Of a stretch of 64,000 nucleotides of DNA, positions 30,545 through 41,355 are shown piece after piece; the first letter of the stretch is position 1, and each line of letters opens with the position of its first letter. Origin of the DNA: Micrasema longulum. Its lineage: Eukaryota; Arthropoda; Insecta; Trichoptera; Brachycentridae. The notes below the pieces were generated by a model, which was not told where the DNA came from, made no database searches, and was given only the letters and a program-made list of their open reading frames with translations. A program made the translations under genes and the position numbers. The DNA lies in assembly GCA_022494885.1 (NCBI GenBank), contig JAGVSM010005059.1, positions 1-64,000 of the forward strand, read 5' to 3'.

Positions 30545-31136
30545 CATAATATCATTTTTATCTTCACCTGCGAAGGTATTTGAGTGGTTAATACACCATT
30601 TTATCAATATCAAAATTGAGCCATTCATAACAAACAAACAGCATGGATTTCCGTCAGGCCGCTCAACCATCACAAATTTGAGGCTATTTACGAAATTTGT
30701 GCACAAAAGCACTTGACAAAGGTTCTCAGGTTGACTGCTCGTACAACGACTTCTCAAAAGCGTTTGACAAAGAAGATCACCAGCTTTTGTTTCAGAAACT
30801 TCATCGAATTGGCTTCAGTGACATTCTTCTGAGATGTTTCTCAAGCGATCTTATAGATCGAAAACAGTATGTGTCATATGGACTCTATCAATCTGCAGTT
30901 TTTCACACCTCCTCGGGAGTGCCCCAGGGGTCTTATTTAGGACCAATATTGTTTACAATATTTATAAATGACATTAGCAATGAAATAAAATTTTCCAAAT
31001 TTTTATTATTTGCTGACGACTTGAATATTTTCTTTAAAATACAAACTCCTTGAGACTGTTTGAAACTTTAGTACGACATTCAAAACATTATGCAATGAAG
31101 TAATTAAATCAAACTGATCTTCAATGTATCTAAATG
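30545..31136 (+). mobile_element. LINE reverse-transcriptase core (fingers and palm), frameshifted
   Basis: The first frame (about 30550-30705) reads SSPAKVFEWLIHHFINIKIE and NKQHGFPSGRSTITNLRLFT. The second (30697-31053) reads DCSYNDFSKAFDKEDHQLLF, SSGVPQGSYLGPILFTIFIN and KFLLFADDLNIFF. These are the canonical motifs, including the FADD catalytic box and SGVPQGSxLGPxLF. It continues with stops to NVSKC at about 31136, where repeat X begins. This is the only catalytic palm found in the window. Jockey/CR1-like; the 3' part is missing. Confidence 0.88.
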
Positions 31137-31210
31137 TATCGTATTATCAGCGCTATGATATCTTAAAGTTTAGTATTTCTGAAATTAATCCGCGTGTGAC
31201 GTCTCAAGTT
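31137..31210 (-). repeat. Repeat X, end fragment
   Basis: TATCGTATTATCAGCGCTAT, AAAGTTTAGTATTTCTGAAA and CCGCGTGTGACGTCTCAAG match the inverted form of 3690-3760. Confidence 0.6.
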
Positions 31211-31419
31211 GTTTCCCCACCCATTTACCTTATACTTTTTTACTATAGTAAAAATTACGACGATAATCGCGTTTTAAAAGAACTACTTTTTTCGCAACAA
31301 ATTAAAAGATAACCCTGTAATATTATATTTATCTCATACGTTTTTAAATTTTAGTTTTAAATGTGTGTGATGTTTTTCCAATATACAATGAATAACAGTC
31401 ATGACGAGTTAACTTGTAA

Positions 31420-31560
31420 ATACCTGCGGTGCTATTCTGAACCGCTCTCGCGGTCGTAGAAAACACTTATCGCTTATTTTTTATGTAAATACGCGAGATA
31501 ATAGCTTTTTTTGCCGTCGCGAGAGCGTTTGAAATATCACCCCTGATTTATCAGTTTTTT
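31420..31560 (+). repeat. hAT-end-like repeat
   Basis: TTCTGAACCGCTCTCGCGG, TCGTAGAAAACA and the inverted pair CTCTCGCGGTCG and CGTCGCGAGAG lie here. A relative at 56128-56215 starts CAGCGGTTCTGAACTGCTCT, which resembles hAT termini. The interior CGCGAGATAA and AAATACGCGAG also recur. Too decayed for firm classification. Confidence 0.45.
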
Positions 31561-31639
31561 TTAAATATATTTTGTATTATTATTTTTAAAATAAACACTT
31601 TGTAATTTTTACCACATAAGAGTTTAATATATTTTAACA

Positions 31640-32105
31640 CAACTCCTTGTAGTTTCGAAAAATCATTTGTATCTGGCGTGTTAATTTATTTTTTCAATAC
31701 AATGCTTGAAACATAAATCAACATTAACATATAAAATAAGCTTTAAAGCTAAAAAAAACAAAAATAAACCTAATTATTAACGACGTTCTTACAAGGTTAC
31801 ATCATTTTGCAAAAACGTTAGAGATGGGACAAATTGATCGAATAAAAAAATAATTCATTTGATGTTGTTCATGAAAAAAGTATAAATGTCTCATTTTTTG
31901 GTGAATAATTGTGTTAAACACACTATAATAGGCTTGTTTTTGCGTTTTTTATATCAATTTTCTGAAACAGAGTTTCGTGATTGCATGTAATAACATATAA
32001 AATCGATTTGATCCGTGATCAGTAATTTCCCATCACTAAAGAAATGAGTTTGACAACTGTCATTCTAATCAAGCTATATTTTAAGGACTATAGAGTCAAA
32101 CATCC
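31640..32105. repeat. Repeat Z, two segments
   Basis: 31640-31880 is the reverse of 11095-11330 (CAATACAATGCTTGAAACAT, GACGTTCTTACAAGGTTACA). 31905-32105 is in the other orientation: its end (TGTCATTCTAATCAAGCTAT, TTTTAAGGACTATAG) matches 11385-11425, and the whole is repeated in reverse at 63715-63895. This suggests an element whose two halves have been rearranged here. Confidence 0.5.
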
Positions 32106-32656
32106 GTCAGAAGGCATAGCGTTTTGCCGAAACTACTAAGTTGTTATTCAATTTATTTTTGAAAAAGGGGTAAATAAAAAAACCCAAAGTCATTTCATTT
32201 TAATCTATACATATCGTACTTACATATTTATATTCAATTTTATAACAAATTGGTTGTTCATGCATAAAAACATACTTTCAATTATTTTAGACATTACGTC
32301 AAAACAAATAAAATAAATTGAAGAAAACAAAGTAAAAAATACTCAACCATTTGATAAAGTAACATTTCTATTATTTTATGTGGAATAATGATCATTTTTC
32401 CCTTTTTCCATAAGGATTTTGTCATGATGCATAATGGCCAATTATACGAACATACAATATTTTATATGGCTGGAATTTCGTCACATCTTGTCAAGGGTAA
32501 GTCAAGGACTTAGGTCTAATTCTACGTACAATAATGCAAAAAATCATCGTCCTTCAAAGGGCTGTTAGATATTAATTCCATTAATCATATTTCAAAAGAG
32601 ATTCTGAACCCTCAACATGTGTCTTTTTTTGGTTATCCCGTGTAAGTTGAATTCTT
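32106..32656. other. Unassigned AT-rich interval
   Basis: Nothing coding or repeated was recognised. Confidence 0.35.
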
Positions 32657-32697
32657 TCCGGTGTTTTGGCTACCATTGCAGGAGCCATCTTCAAGGT
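32657..32697 (-). ncRNA. Degenerate hammerhead-like motif
   Basis: On the minus strand GAAGATGGCTCCTGCAATGG then TAGCCAAAAC is nearly identical to the motif at 38264-38304, with the same stem II GGCT/AGCC. The catalytic GAAA is changed to AAAA and the cleavage triplet is altered. Flanking sequence (TGTACTAGTAATTTGT, GCACATTTC) is also shared, so both are copies of one repeat. Confidence 0.5.
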
Positions 32698-32814
32698 AAG
32701 TAGTGTGGTTTGTAGAAAAAAATATGTACTAGTAATTTGTGCCGTGTCGCAGTTGACAACAGGCACATTTCGTGTCATTTTTGTAGTGCTTAATTTATTT
32801 TTACATAAATGGCA

Positions 32815-33640
32815 TAATTACCTTAAACATATTTATTATATTTTATTAACATAAACGGCAAATCTGCCTTTTACAAACATTTAAAATACTACATATTTGG
32901 CTTGATATATATTTTTTTAAAAACGTAAATTTCCTTAAACCCAAGATTTATAAAAAAAAATTAAACCTTAAAATTATACAAGATTTATATTAAAAAAAAT
33001 AACCTTAAAACTATATAGCATATTCAGTAGAAAGTTTTAATAATAAAACATTCTACAGTAATACAACAAGAATATCATAAGTACTGTTTCATACAGCTGG
33101 GCAAAGTGAAAAATAAACTGTATATATTATGAAATGCATGAATAAATAAATACAATTACCATTCACCATCTTTGAAAAGTTTAAAAGGTTTGTTCTATAG
33201 GAACAATACCCTACACTAAATATATCAGATACGTGGGAATAACTATTGCCGAGTTCATGAAGTCTGTTTAATACGGCATTGCAAGTATACACTGTCCGTG
33301 AATTGTTGCTACAAAACGGTGGCACCTGTCTAGTCATTCTTCCAGGCACCCTGAAATTGATGAGAGATAATAGTTCAGGGCAATCCCATATTGAATTTAC
33401 AATTTTGAATAAATTTAAAAGGTCTATAATTTTTCTTCTATCGTTAAGTTTTAACAAATTTAATGTTTTTAGTAAAAAATCGTAATTTAAAAATTCATGA
33501 CTGATTCTAAGTTTAAAATTTATATACCGTAAGAATTTTTTTGAAACTCTTTTAAGAGAATTTTGGTGACAGTTGTAGTAATGAGTCCATATTGTAGAGC
33601 GAACATAAATCCGAAAAAAACACAAAAATATAAAACCAAC
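32815..33640 (-). mobile_element. LINE B, longest copy
   Basis: The minus-strand frame of 178 codons (33089-33625) reads SLKRVSKKFLRYINFKLRIS, LLKLNDRRKIIDLLNLFKIV, NSIWDCPELLSLINFRVPGR and HVSDIFSVGYCSYRTN. The 3' untranslated region to 32815 includes the hairpin GGCAAATCTGCC in the given strand and an A-rich tail. A CR1/Jockey-like C-terminal domain; no palm or nuclease. Confidence 0.85.
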
Positions 33641-33794
33641 ATTACATGCATTTTAATAAGCACATGCACTGATTAGATAAGGAAAATTCTTCATGTTGTT
33701 TGAGAAATAGTTGAAAAAAGAGAGAGGGGACCGAAGGAGGAGCTTGAGTTGAATAGGTTTAGGGTGAAAATATATTCTCAAATAACCCTTTAGG

Positions 33795-35440
33795 TACCAA
33801 CGGAAGATCTATTCGCTGAGTTTAAGATATTGGATGCAAGACAATTTTTTGTGGGGTGCCTACTACTTAAACTTTATGATAAATTAAGTGAGGTAAAAAA
33901 AACCCAACAAAATATAAATACTCGTTCAGCAACAAAAATTAACTGTATTGTCCCATTTGTATCAACCGCCTTTGGTAAAAAGCAATATAATGTAATTGCT
34001 CCAAAAATATTTATTCATTTATTGCCAAATATAAAATACTCAAAATGTAAAACAAATTTTAAAATAAAAATAACTGCACATATAAAAAGTGTACCGAGAG
34101 ATTTTTTTGAAAAATATATGTAAATCAAAAAACGTAATAATAATTGGTACACATATTATTTATTTTTTTATGTATTTCATAACTTTATATTTGTTTTTTT
34201 ATTAAATATTATACAATATTATTTATGTTTAAGTAACATGTATTCTTGGCACATGTATATACTAAATATAAATAATTGTTTGATAACGATTTTTAATTTC
34301 TTACATTTGACTAGCTAGGCATTTATAATTAAGTAGTTTTAGTTTTTTTGTTGTTATTGTTATATAAATATAGAACTACAAACAAACCGTCACGCCGTTT
34401 CCCCGTAAGGGTAGGCAAAGAGGATAGAACGCCATATAACTATCTGGGCATACAGACCTCGCTCCTCTACATTCATACATCTTCTCATGCACGCACGCCG
34501 ATTATTCCTACTTTTGCAATGTCCATCTTCAAGTATTTGATGGACTTGATCGTGCCATGTCTTTATCGGTCTTTCTCGTTTTCTGCATCCATCGACATTC
34601 GCATCGTAGATCCGTAGTGCTTTCGCTGTCCACTCGCTCTACATGTCCAAACCAACGCAGCACCCCTTTCTTGATTCTGTCGATAATGCATGTCTCAGCC
34701 TTACACACTTCACGGATCCCGACATTTGTGCACCTATCATACATCGTTTTACCACACATTTGCCTGAGGGATCGAATTTCGACAGCATTCAACCTACTTT
34801 CATCATCATTTTTCCAATTCTATACTTCGCTTCCCATACATTAGAGTTGGAACTAGAACTCCGTTGTGAACTGCTAGTTTAGCCTCTTGCGATAAACATT
34901 TGTTTGCTAAAGTAAATTTCAGTGCACCGTTCACCCTGTTTCCGGCACTCACCCTACTTTCAATATCTTTCTCGGTCTTTCCATCCCCAGTAAACATACT
35001 TCCCACAGGTACACAAATTCTTCTACCTGATTCAGAATATCTCCGTTCACACTGATCTCACATTTAGTTATATTTTCATCCCCTTCAAAAACCTTAACTT
35101 TCGATTTATCAACATTCATAAGAAAATCGCTTTTCTTGCATACATCGTAGACTTTTGTTACCAAGAATTGCAGGTCTTCTTAGCTGCTAGCAAGAAGCAC
35201 AGCATCATCGCATACAGAAGACAGTTAACAGTTATACCATTCATTTGTAGTATACAACTACTTATTCTTTCAAATATAAAAAATCTCCATCTTAGAACAG
35301 GCTGAGCCATGTAAGATGGAGACTATCCTTAACTGAGAATACTCCGTTTTCATTTTCTATCCACTAGTTTTATGTAAATTCGCTGTTACTAAATATGTAT
35401 ACTTATTTTATGCAATAAATTTATTCATTTTTTTTTCCAT
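33795..35440 (+). mobile_element. LINE F, C-terminus and 3' end, split by an RTE element
   Basis: 33795-34123 reads PTEDLFAEFKILDARQFFVG, NINTRSATKINCIVPFVST, KKQYNVIAPKIFIHLLPNIK and ends VPRDFFEKYM, a typical LINE C-terminal block. The 3' untranslated part runs to about 34349, is interrupted by a minus-strand RTE fragment, and resumes at 35263 with ATCTCCATCTTAGAACAGGC and a TTATTTTATGCAATAAA end. A reversed copy at 48518-48976 has the two parts continuous. Confidence 0.82.
34350..35262 (-). mobile_element. RTE-like LINE fragment inserted in LINE F
   Basis: Minus-strand frames (several shifts): FLMNVDKSKVKVFEGDENIT, CEISVNGDILNQVEEFVYL, ESRVSAGNRVNGALKFTLAN, LAVHNGVLVPTLMYGKRS, MNAVEIRSLRQMCGKTMYD and KKGVLRWFGHVERVDSES. 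This is the region after the reverse-transcriptase palm in a widespread RTE-like family (NRVNGAL, LVPTLMYG, RWFGHVER). The 3' end reads GGGGAAACGGCGTGACGG and a GTTTGTTTG tail. AACTAC on both sides is a plausible short target duplication. Confidence 0.82.
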
Positions 35441-35449
35441 TTTTATACT

Positions 35450-35560
35450 TTAGGACCAGGTGAATTCATCAACAATCTTTTTAGTTTGTCCAAATTTTTG
35501 TAGACAAGGAATTCTGTAAAATGTTCTTAATTTCTGTTGTAATATGTTAATAAATAAATT
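35450..35560 (+). repeat. Repeat M, partial
   Basis: GACCAGGTGAATTCATCAAC, TTTTAGTTTGTCCAAATTTT, TGTAGACAAGG and TCTGTTGTAATATGTTAATA match the ends of M copies at 42646 and 61425, with the middle lost. Confidence 0.55.
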
Positions 35561-36215
35561 TAAATTAAATAAATAGATTTAATCTGGAGTTCAGTACCAC
35601 ACAATATCAAGGGTCTTATGTGAGCACTATTGCTTTGTATAATAATTATTTCTGGGATAAATACGGGAATTTTCATAATTATTTAATTATCGAATATGTA
35701 CATCGTCCCAAGCGTGATGGAGAGGTTATAACGGTAATTGGTTTTTCAAAATGGCGGCCATCCCTTTCCTAACCTACCCCCGATTTATGGGGTGCCTATC
35801 TACGTACACATCGGAACGTAGGTCCTATATTCATCCCACATTCGCAACACGCTTCCTACGTGATCTGCCATTAGGTCCGATTGACGAATCAGAAGAGAGG
35901 ATTCCTGAATTTTAAACAATTAAAAATTGTTCGGTTTTCGGTCATTGGAAAGAAATCCGAAGGCGGAATGAGGAACTTCAGCCCTACGGGAAATTGGATA
36001 CAAAAATATTTTCTTACAATCAAAAATTAGAGCATTCAATTGTACAGCAAAGATTCTTAAAAATGTGCAAAAAAAATATTAAAATGAAAACGATGTACTT
36101 ACTTTGAACGACGTTTATAGTTCACGTGAAGCAACCAATGATACGAGAGTTATGATATTATTTCAGAAACACAATGCTTTTTAAAATTATAGCGCTAACA
36201 ATACGATATTTAAAA
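35561..36215. repeat. Unassigned sequence, then repeat X copy at 35967-36215
   Basis: 35561-35960 has no partner. From 35967 the sequence AATGAGGAACTTCAGCCCTA, CGGGAAATTGGATACAAAAA and TAGCGCTAACAATACGATAT follows 3414-3760 in the same orientation; its right terminus is missing. Confidence 0.55.
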
Positions 36216-36254
36216 ATTGAAAAAAATAAATTGTTACTTAAAATTTTAAAATCT

Positions 36255-36355
36255 CTAATTGCTCATCCCAATTCATCACATGACTATAAGTCCCATGGAG
36301 TTGGGGCTTATTTTTAAAATTATGTATAATCAACTACCTATACGTAAATAAAGCA
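36255..36355 (+). repeat. LINE-like 3' tail with hairpin
   Basis: Second copy of 5377-5478: TTGCTCATCCCAATTCATC, AGTCCCATGGAGTTGGGGCT and CTATACGTAAATAAAG. Confidence 0.5.
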
Positions 36356-36496
36356 ATGACAAGAGTGTTCTGTAACTCAATCACAAATAGCTATCGTCGT
36401 GCTTAAAAACATGCTAAGCATTTGAGCGATCACAATGATCAATAATGAACGTGCTTAAGTTATCGCAGTCATAAGTCAACGCGTGTGTAATCTCTT

Positions 36497-36830
36497 TAGC
36501 TTAGAATTCAGAAGGATTTTGGCTGGTTTGATATTCTTGCACAAATTAATATCTAACTGTTTAGATGCCCATGATATCCTTGCTCAGATAAACCTTAATG
36601 TACCTCGCCGTAACTTGCGTACCAATCCTGTCTTTGCTGTGGGAAATTATAAAACCAACATCGGATTCTTTTCCCCTCTGCCAAGGATCCTCAGAACAGT
36701 GAACGAAATCTCACTAAACGGTACTGTCGATGTGTTCCTACAGCAAGGGCGGGCATTTAAGAAGCAAGCGGTGTTGTCTCTCCTGACACGCGATGTCACT
36801 GTCCGCCTAGATTATGCTATATACCTACCT
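36497..36830 (+). mobile_element. LINE J fragment, C-terminal domain
   Basis: Reads RILAGLIFLHKLISNCLDAH, DILAQINLNVPRRNLRTNPV and YKTNIGFFSPLPRILRTVNE, closely parallel to the LINE E C-terminus (NYGFHSPMPRILRS), and ends in DVFLQQGRAFKKQ. Cut at about 36830 by LINE G2. Confidence 0.82.
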
Positions 36831-36834
36831 TTTT

Positions 36835-37620
36835 TTAAATATACTTTATTCACACTCTTTGTCAAAATACGATTCCATGTTCACTTTGCCCAGCTAACAA
36901 GGGTACATACCCCGTCTCAAGCTAGGCAATTACATTTTAATATATTATAAAAGTTAACAAATTTATATAGAGCACAGACAGACATACACATATATACACA
37001 CATATATTTATATATATACACATGTACATACACACACACGTACATACACCCATGCGCATACACATACATACATTCATAAAAACAAAGACAATTTATTTAT
37101 GCGAAACTTCATGGTTGTCATCTATAAATATATATTTTTAAAATTATTCGTTACTTTTTATATTTTATTTTTGACATCCAGTAAGATTCTCCAATCCGTG
37201 GCATGCATCAACTTTTCTGACTCCCTACGACCAATGTCATGAAAGAGCGAGGTCAACACCTTCCGTAACTTGACAACACTCCCGTCTTTCCACGATTCTG
37301 GCAAAAGGTTATGGACCTTTTTGCCTACGTAATAGTGTTGTCTCGATGCCGGAACAGTGTTGACCCCTTCACTTAGTATCAGATCCCTATTAGAGTATCT
37401 TGTATTATGGTTGTGGTTGACGCTCGGGTAAATGTCTCTATTGATGTGTGTAACCACTACCGTTCTCAATATATACTGTTGAATAATATTCAGTACTCTG
37501 AATTCTTTGAACAGCAAGTCACTTGGATAACGAAATGTTTTTTTAAAAATGACTCGGATTAAAGATTTCTGTGCAATTGCTACAGGTTCGAGGGCGGTTA
37601 ATCGTACACTTTGTTAATTT
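36835..37620 (-). mobile_element. LINE G2, C-terminus and 3' end
   Basis: The minus-strand frame 37158-37517 reads LLFKEFRVLNIIQQYILRTV, NHNHNTRYSNRDLILSEGVN, QHYYVGKKVHNLLPESWKDG and LFHDIGRRESEKL. The 3' untranslated region includes a TG/TA-rich microsatellite (36970-37080), GTACCCTTGTTAGCTGGGCA and AAAGAGTGTGAATAAA. A second 3' end of this family is at 60240-60625. CR1/Jockey-like. Confidence 0.85.
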
Positions 37621-38056
37621 AAGTAGATTTGAAGAATGTTTAGATTAAGTATTGCTCATTACTGCCAATTTGTTAGGGCTTACTTAAGCCTGTTGATTGG
37701 CTTAAAATATTTTAAAAAGTCAACGCTCGTGTCGGCTTGTTTTTTGTTTTGTGAAACGTAAATATTTTGACATTTAATATTAGGTGTTCATGGATGTTGC
37801 ATTGTGATCGCGAATACGATAAACAACCATGGTGAGAAATTGTAATCACGTCGCTTATTAGCACGTCTATAGTTATTTGCAATCAATGCGTGAGGGTAGC
37901 TAATTTCACTATTTACGAAGGCACTAGATGTGGCCAGGGAGGCGGGCGGAGGTAACTTATAGAAACAGCAAAAGCACGAGGTGCCAGTATTCTGGAGAGC
38001 TACTGGAAGATTTCCGGCTTACTGACCGTTAACGGACGAAGAAGCCAGGAGACTAT

Positions 38057-38123
38057 TGTCATGGTATCTACGCAGGTCTCCCAATGAATAAAATGACTCG
38101 CCTACAGTCTGTATTGAATGCCG
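38057..38123 (+). mobile_element. L2-like LINE fragment
   Basis: TGGTATCTACGCAGGTCTCC then AATGACTCGCCTACAGTCTG matches 57553-57610 of the L2-like element (GIYAGLP.NKMTRLQSVLNA). Confidence 0.75.
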
Positions 38124-38263
38124 TTCATTCTCATTTCGTTTTTTTTTTTTACTATAGTCAGTAGTTCTACGATCTTTCATGTATATAGGTGCGAAGGTTT
38201 TCACGGTCACTGTTATCAATATTATGTATCTTTTTTGGGTGATACCGTGTATGTTGGATTTGA

Positions 38264-38304
38264 TCCGACGTTTCGGCTACCATTGCAGGAGCCATCTTCA
38301 GGGA
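38264..38304 (-). ncRNA. Hammerhead-like ribozyme candidate, Penelope type
   Basis: Minus strand: stem I TCC/GGA, core CTGAAGA, one U, stem II GGCT/AGCC with an 11-nt loop, GAAA, self-complementary ACGT, and C at the expected cleavage site. All core positions of a hammerhead are present except for the extra U before stem II, which is shared by every copy in the window. The minimal stem III would require two molecules to pair, as is known for Penelope-associated hammerheads. Function is inferred. Confidence 0.6.
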
Positions 38305-38579
38305 AAACTGTGTGTTTTATAGAGATATGTATGTGTTTATGTACTAGTAATTTGTACAGTGTCACAGTCAGCAGTAGGCACATTTCTTTCTTTTTTCATG
38401 TATATATTTATGTAATTTCTTCATAAGTTAAATTTAGGTAAAATGTAAAAATCGTGGTTTTTAAAATCATTTTTTTAACTTATTCGTTCTTGACAAAAAC
38501 ATAGGTTTTTTCAGTTTGAACGAGACCGATCGGAAGACCCACAGTCTTTTTTTTAAATGAATAACCCGCTAAGCCTCCA

Positions 38580-38760
38580 TTTTGAGGCTTGTCAGCAGGT
38601 GGGATGGAGGGGATATGAAAGGAGGTAATGAAAAATACACCACAACACCCAGATCAATTGAGAAAAATATCTTTCTTGGATTTTTTTCATGCAACTGGCG
38701 GGATTCGAACCAGTTTCACAGTTGGCCATCTAACCAACTACGCCACGGCGCCTGTCTTTA
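38580..38760 (-). mobile_element. tRNA-derived SINE, S1-like body
   Basis: The minus-strand head near 38695-38755 reads GGCGCCGTGGCGTAGTTGGT and B box GGTTCGAATCCC. The body contains TTTTTCTCAATTGATCTGGG and TGTTGTGGTG, comparable to the S1 body (TTTTTCTCAAGCCTGGGTG, TGTTGTGGTG) although the tRNA head is different. The 3' end has the hairpin AGCCTCAAAATGGAGGCT. Confidence 0.75.
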
Positions 38761-39159
38761 AAACGATATTCGCGTAGTATGAAGAGGGGGCGGTTCCTGA
38801 AATAAGCATCGACCGGAATCATTTGTTGGAATACTGTTCGAACTTTGGGTGGGTTTACAGTTCGGCCAATTAGAGAATTGATTAAATTTGTTTTTCGAAA
38901 GTACTTCCAATTAACGATTACAAATTCAAATATTTATAAACCGAGATTTCAATAACGGTGAAACAAGTCCATTTGAGTTTAAAAATTTCAGAATTTCATC
39001 CACTATTCAGAGTTTGAAGTTAAAAATATCGAATTAAAAACATTTTGTTTTTTTATATTTCTACTGAGCTTGAATGCGATTTTGTAAAGGAAATATTTAG
39101 GCCAGGGCTTTAGACTTATAACAGCGATCACTATATGGACTGTGTAACATTTACAGTTC
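38761..39159. other. Unassigned
   Basis: No recognisable coding or repeat content. Confidence 0.35.
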
Positions 39160-39307
39160 GTATCAAGAAATTACAACAGAGATGAAGAATAATTTGGAGA
39201 GAGGAATATGAAAGTCTTGGCATTTACGGTGTTTGTGACCTGTCTTTGGCTGGTTTAAGTGGCCACTCGACACACTGTCTAACATTCACCACTTTGCCTA
39301 TTTTTTC
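39160..39307 (+). repeat. Repeat M, partial
   Basis: AGAAATTACAACAGAGATGA, GACCTGTCTTTGGCTGGTTT, AAGTGGCCACTCGACACACT and AACATTCACCACTTTGCC follow the M core; LINE D sequence follows at once. Confidence 0.7.
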
Positions 39308-39835
39308 AATTCAATTATTGAATTTAAATATAACATATTCAACAAACATACATTCAATACGTACATATGACAAAAAATAAAAAAATACATGAAAGAGACT
39401 CATTTCAAAGTAGTAGGAGAATCGTGCTCCGGAAAACCCCTTCGGATACATGCAACAGATCAATATCCAGAGCGATGTTGTTCAGCATAGCGGTAGTCCT
39501 TCCAACGGCAGGGTAGTGCTGTATATCGGAATATGAAACAATCTACGCTAACGCTGTCTTAGGTAATTATCAGGAACCAATGCTCATCATAATCTCATGA
39601 TTATTGACCATACCGTGCAACATATTTGCAACAACAATATTATTACCGATAAGTATATTATATGTGGAATGTCGACGTGTCTCATCTCTTAAGCGTGGTG
39701 ACCCACCTCTGAGGCGTTATGCCCCACCACTGGGGCGTACGCCCCACCGTGGGAAACACCGTTCTAGTCTCTAAACTGTTGTAGCCAAGCATACCCTGGA
39801 GAAACTTATATTATATCTTTTCAAACATTCATGTT
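39308..39835 (-). mobile_element. LINE D, third copy, with a hAT-end-like insert
   Basis: Matches 12130-12500 (AAGTAGTAGGAGAATCGTGC, CAGAGCGATGTTGTTCAGCA, ATGAAACAATCTACGCTAAC). Between about 39622 and 39762 it is interrupted by sequence ending GGGGCGTACGCCCCACCGTG and GGGAAACACCG, which resembles the end of a hAT element (CGGTGTTTCCCAC in reverse), before LINE D resumes at TTCTAGTCTCTAAACTG. Confidence 0.7.
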
Positions 39836-40741
39836 ATACCTTAAGTATTATTATTATAAAAATGACTGATTGCGTCTGTCATGTGCGAGCCATTTTCACA
39901 CGCATCGCGCCAATTCACTCGGTCCGGTAAAATTAGGGTGGGAGAACACATATTTATTATTCTCATTTTCAGTTTGATTTATTTAGTTTTTACTCGCGTA
40001 TTAATTGTTTTGTAGAGCTTCGTCTCTCTCTTCAGTAACAACTTCACGAAAATGAAAGAATTTAAGAAATATGGTTGTTCAAACATAGACAAAATGGTTA
40101 GTGTTACAATATATGCGCTGCATTTGTAGCACTAATGCACCGTCCCTATGCACCAATGGGAGCCCATTTTTTTCAAATGGGATAAAATTTCACAAAAAAT
40201 AAATACAGAATCAGAGAAAGAACACTTTAAAAAATAATCTTAACGAAATCTGTTCTAAAGAATCTATATATTACAAAATAACATCAATTTCAAATACGCG
40301 CTCTTTATTCGAAAATCTTATTCAGAGTAAAATGCCTTTTAATATTGTACGCAATAATCCGAGGGCGAACGTATTTCCCCAGGGGGAATTGATTCCAGCA
40401 AATCTGCGTCAATCAGCTGTCACGTCAAGTAATAATTGCCAACCCTGTAAGGGAAGTTGAGATGGATGTATGTGCCGCGTCATACGCGCGAGCGAGACGA
40501 GCGCATAGATCGACAAATTGGACAGGGTTGTCACAATGACGGCTGTCAAAAATATTTAATGAATGACGCGCGGAATTCGGATGATTTTTCGTACAATTTC
40601 CGAAACGTTCGCATTCGTAGTATCATGATTTTTCTCGCGTCACTAGTAAAAAATAACGTATATTTTTACCAAAATATTTTAAAACCGTGTTATCCTTTGG
40701 TTAACTCACGTGTTCTGAATCGAACACTTATGTATGTTTAA
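39836..40741. other. Unassigned; CpG-rich at 40400-40620
   Basis: A short M fragment lies near 40070-40110 (GTTCAAACATAGACAAAATG). 40400-40620 is locally CpG-rich (CGCGTCATACGCGCGAGCGA) with a 94-codon frame lacking any recognised motif. Confidence 0.35.
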
Positions 40742-40870
40742 ATCATCTCGTGCCGCTCCTATCGGAGGTTGAACATTCTGAAGACCATTGCTGCATCTGG
40801 TGCTCCAAACCATTGCCGAAGATTCATGAGCCATGTTCTTTTACGTCCTTTACCCCCGACGGGGTAAACC
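40742..40870 (-). mobile_element. RTE-like LINE 3' end, short
   Basis: The minus strand reads KRTWLMNLRQWFGAPDAAMV then FRMFNLR and a stop, the terminal block of RTE-like proteins (compare LLRDWFHCSTQCLFRAA at 30300). Confidence 0.65.
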
Positions 40871-41189
40871 CCCTAATTTACGATTAATTATGAGCTGTTG
40901 ATGGGTAGGTATATTTTAAGTATGTGGCTTTTCACCTTTTGACGGCAGTTATCAATTCCTTGTTTTTTTTATACATTATATTCAGTACTTTTTCGTTAAA
41001 GACTTGATAAGCTCATGAATCACGCAGCATTGTCCTGTAGTCACATTTCAAATGCATTTATCATTGAGATTTTGAGAGTTCTTCTCTCCACTTTTTAAAG
41101 ACTTCAGAGTTTTTAACAAGGGTAGGCAGTACAAAAATACGTACGTTTTATATAATATAAGTAATAACGGAAGTATTTGTTATTGTTAT

Positions 41190-41355
41190 TTTTGCACCAC
41201 AACAGGCCAGGAGACCCAATTACAGTGGTGATTTACATCACGGAACACCCAGGCTTGAGAAAAATCACATTTTATTTTTTGTGTTCTCACCGGGAATCAA
41301 ACCCGGAACTTTTCGTGTCTGAGACAAGCGTCTTGACCACTACACCACGTGTGTA
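41190..41355 (-). mobile_element. tRNA-derived SINE S1, copy 2
   Basis: The reverse complement of 660-835 with about 10-15% differences: TTTGCACCACAACAGGCCAG, CACCCAGGCTTGAGAAAAAT, B box GGTTTGATTCCC on the minus strand and CGTCTTGACCACTACACCAC. It interrupts a minus-strand open frame of unknown origin to its right. Confidence 0.85.

Larger units (their letters stand above)
36372..37889. mobile_element. MITE Y, copy split by two LINE fragments
   Basis: The left part to about 36496 (GTAACTCAATCACAAATAGC, AAGTCAACGCGTGTGTAATC) and the right part from about 37717 (AAGTCAACGCTCGTGTCGGC, GCGAATACGATAAACAACCA, CACGTCTATAGTTATTTGC) align with adjacent positions in the intact copy at 20476-21066. 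About 1.2 kb of LINE sequence has entered between them. Confidence 0.75.

Noticed and set aside
30697..31053. Domesticated or functional reverse transcriptase gene
   Set aside because: The frame is shifted at about 30705 and has stops just after the palm; no nuclease or C-terminal domain is attached.
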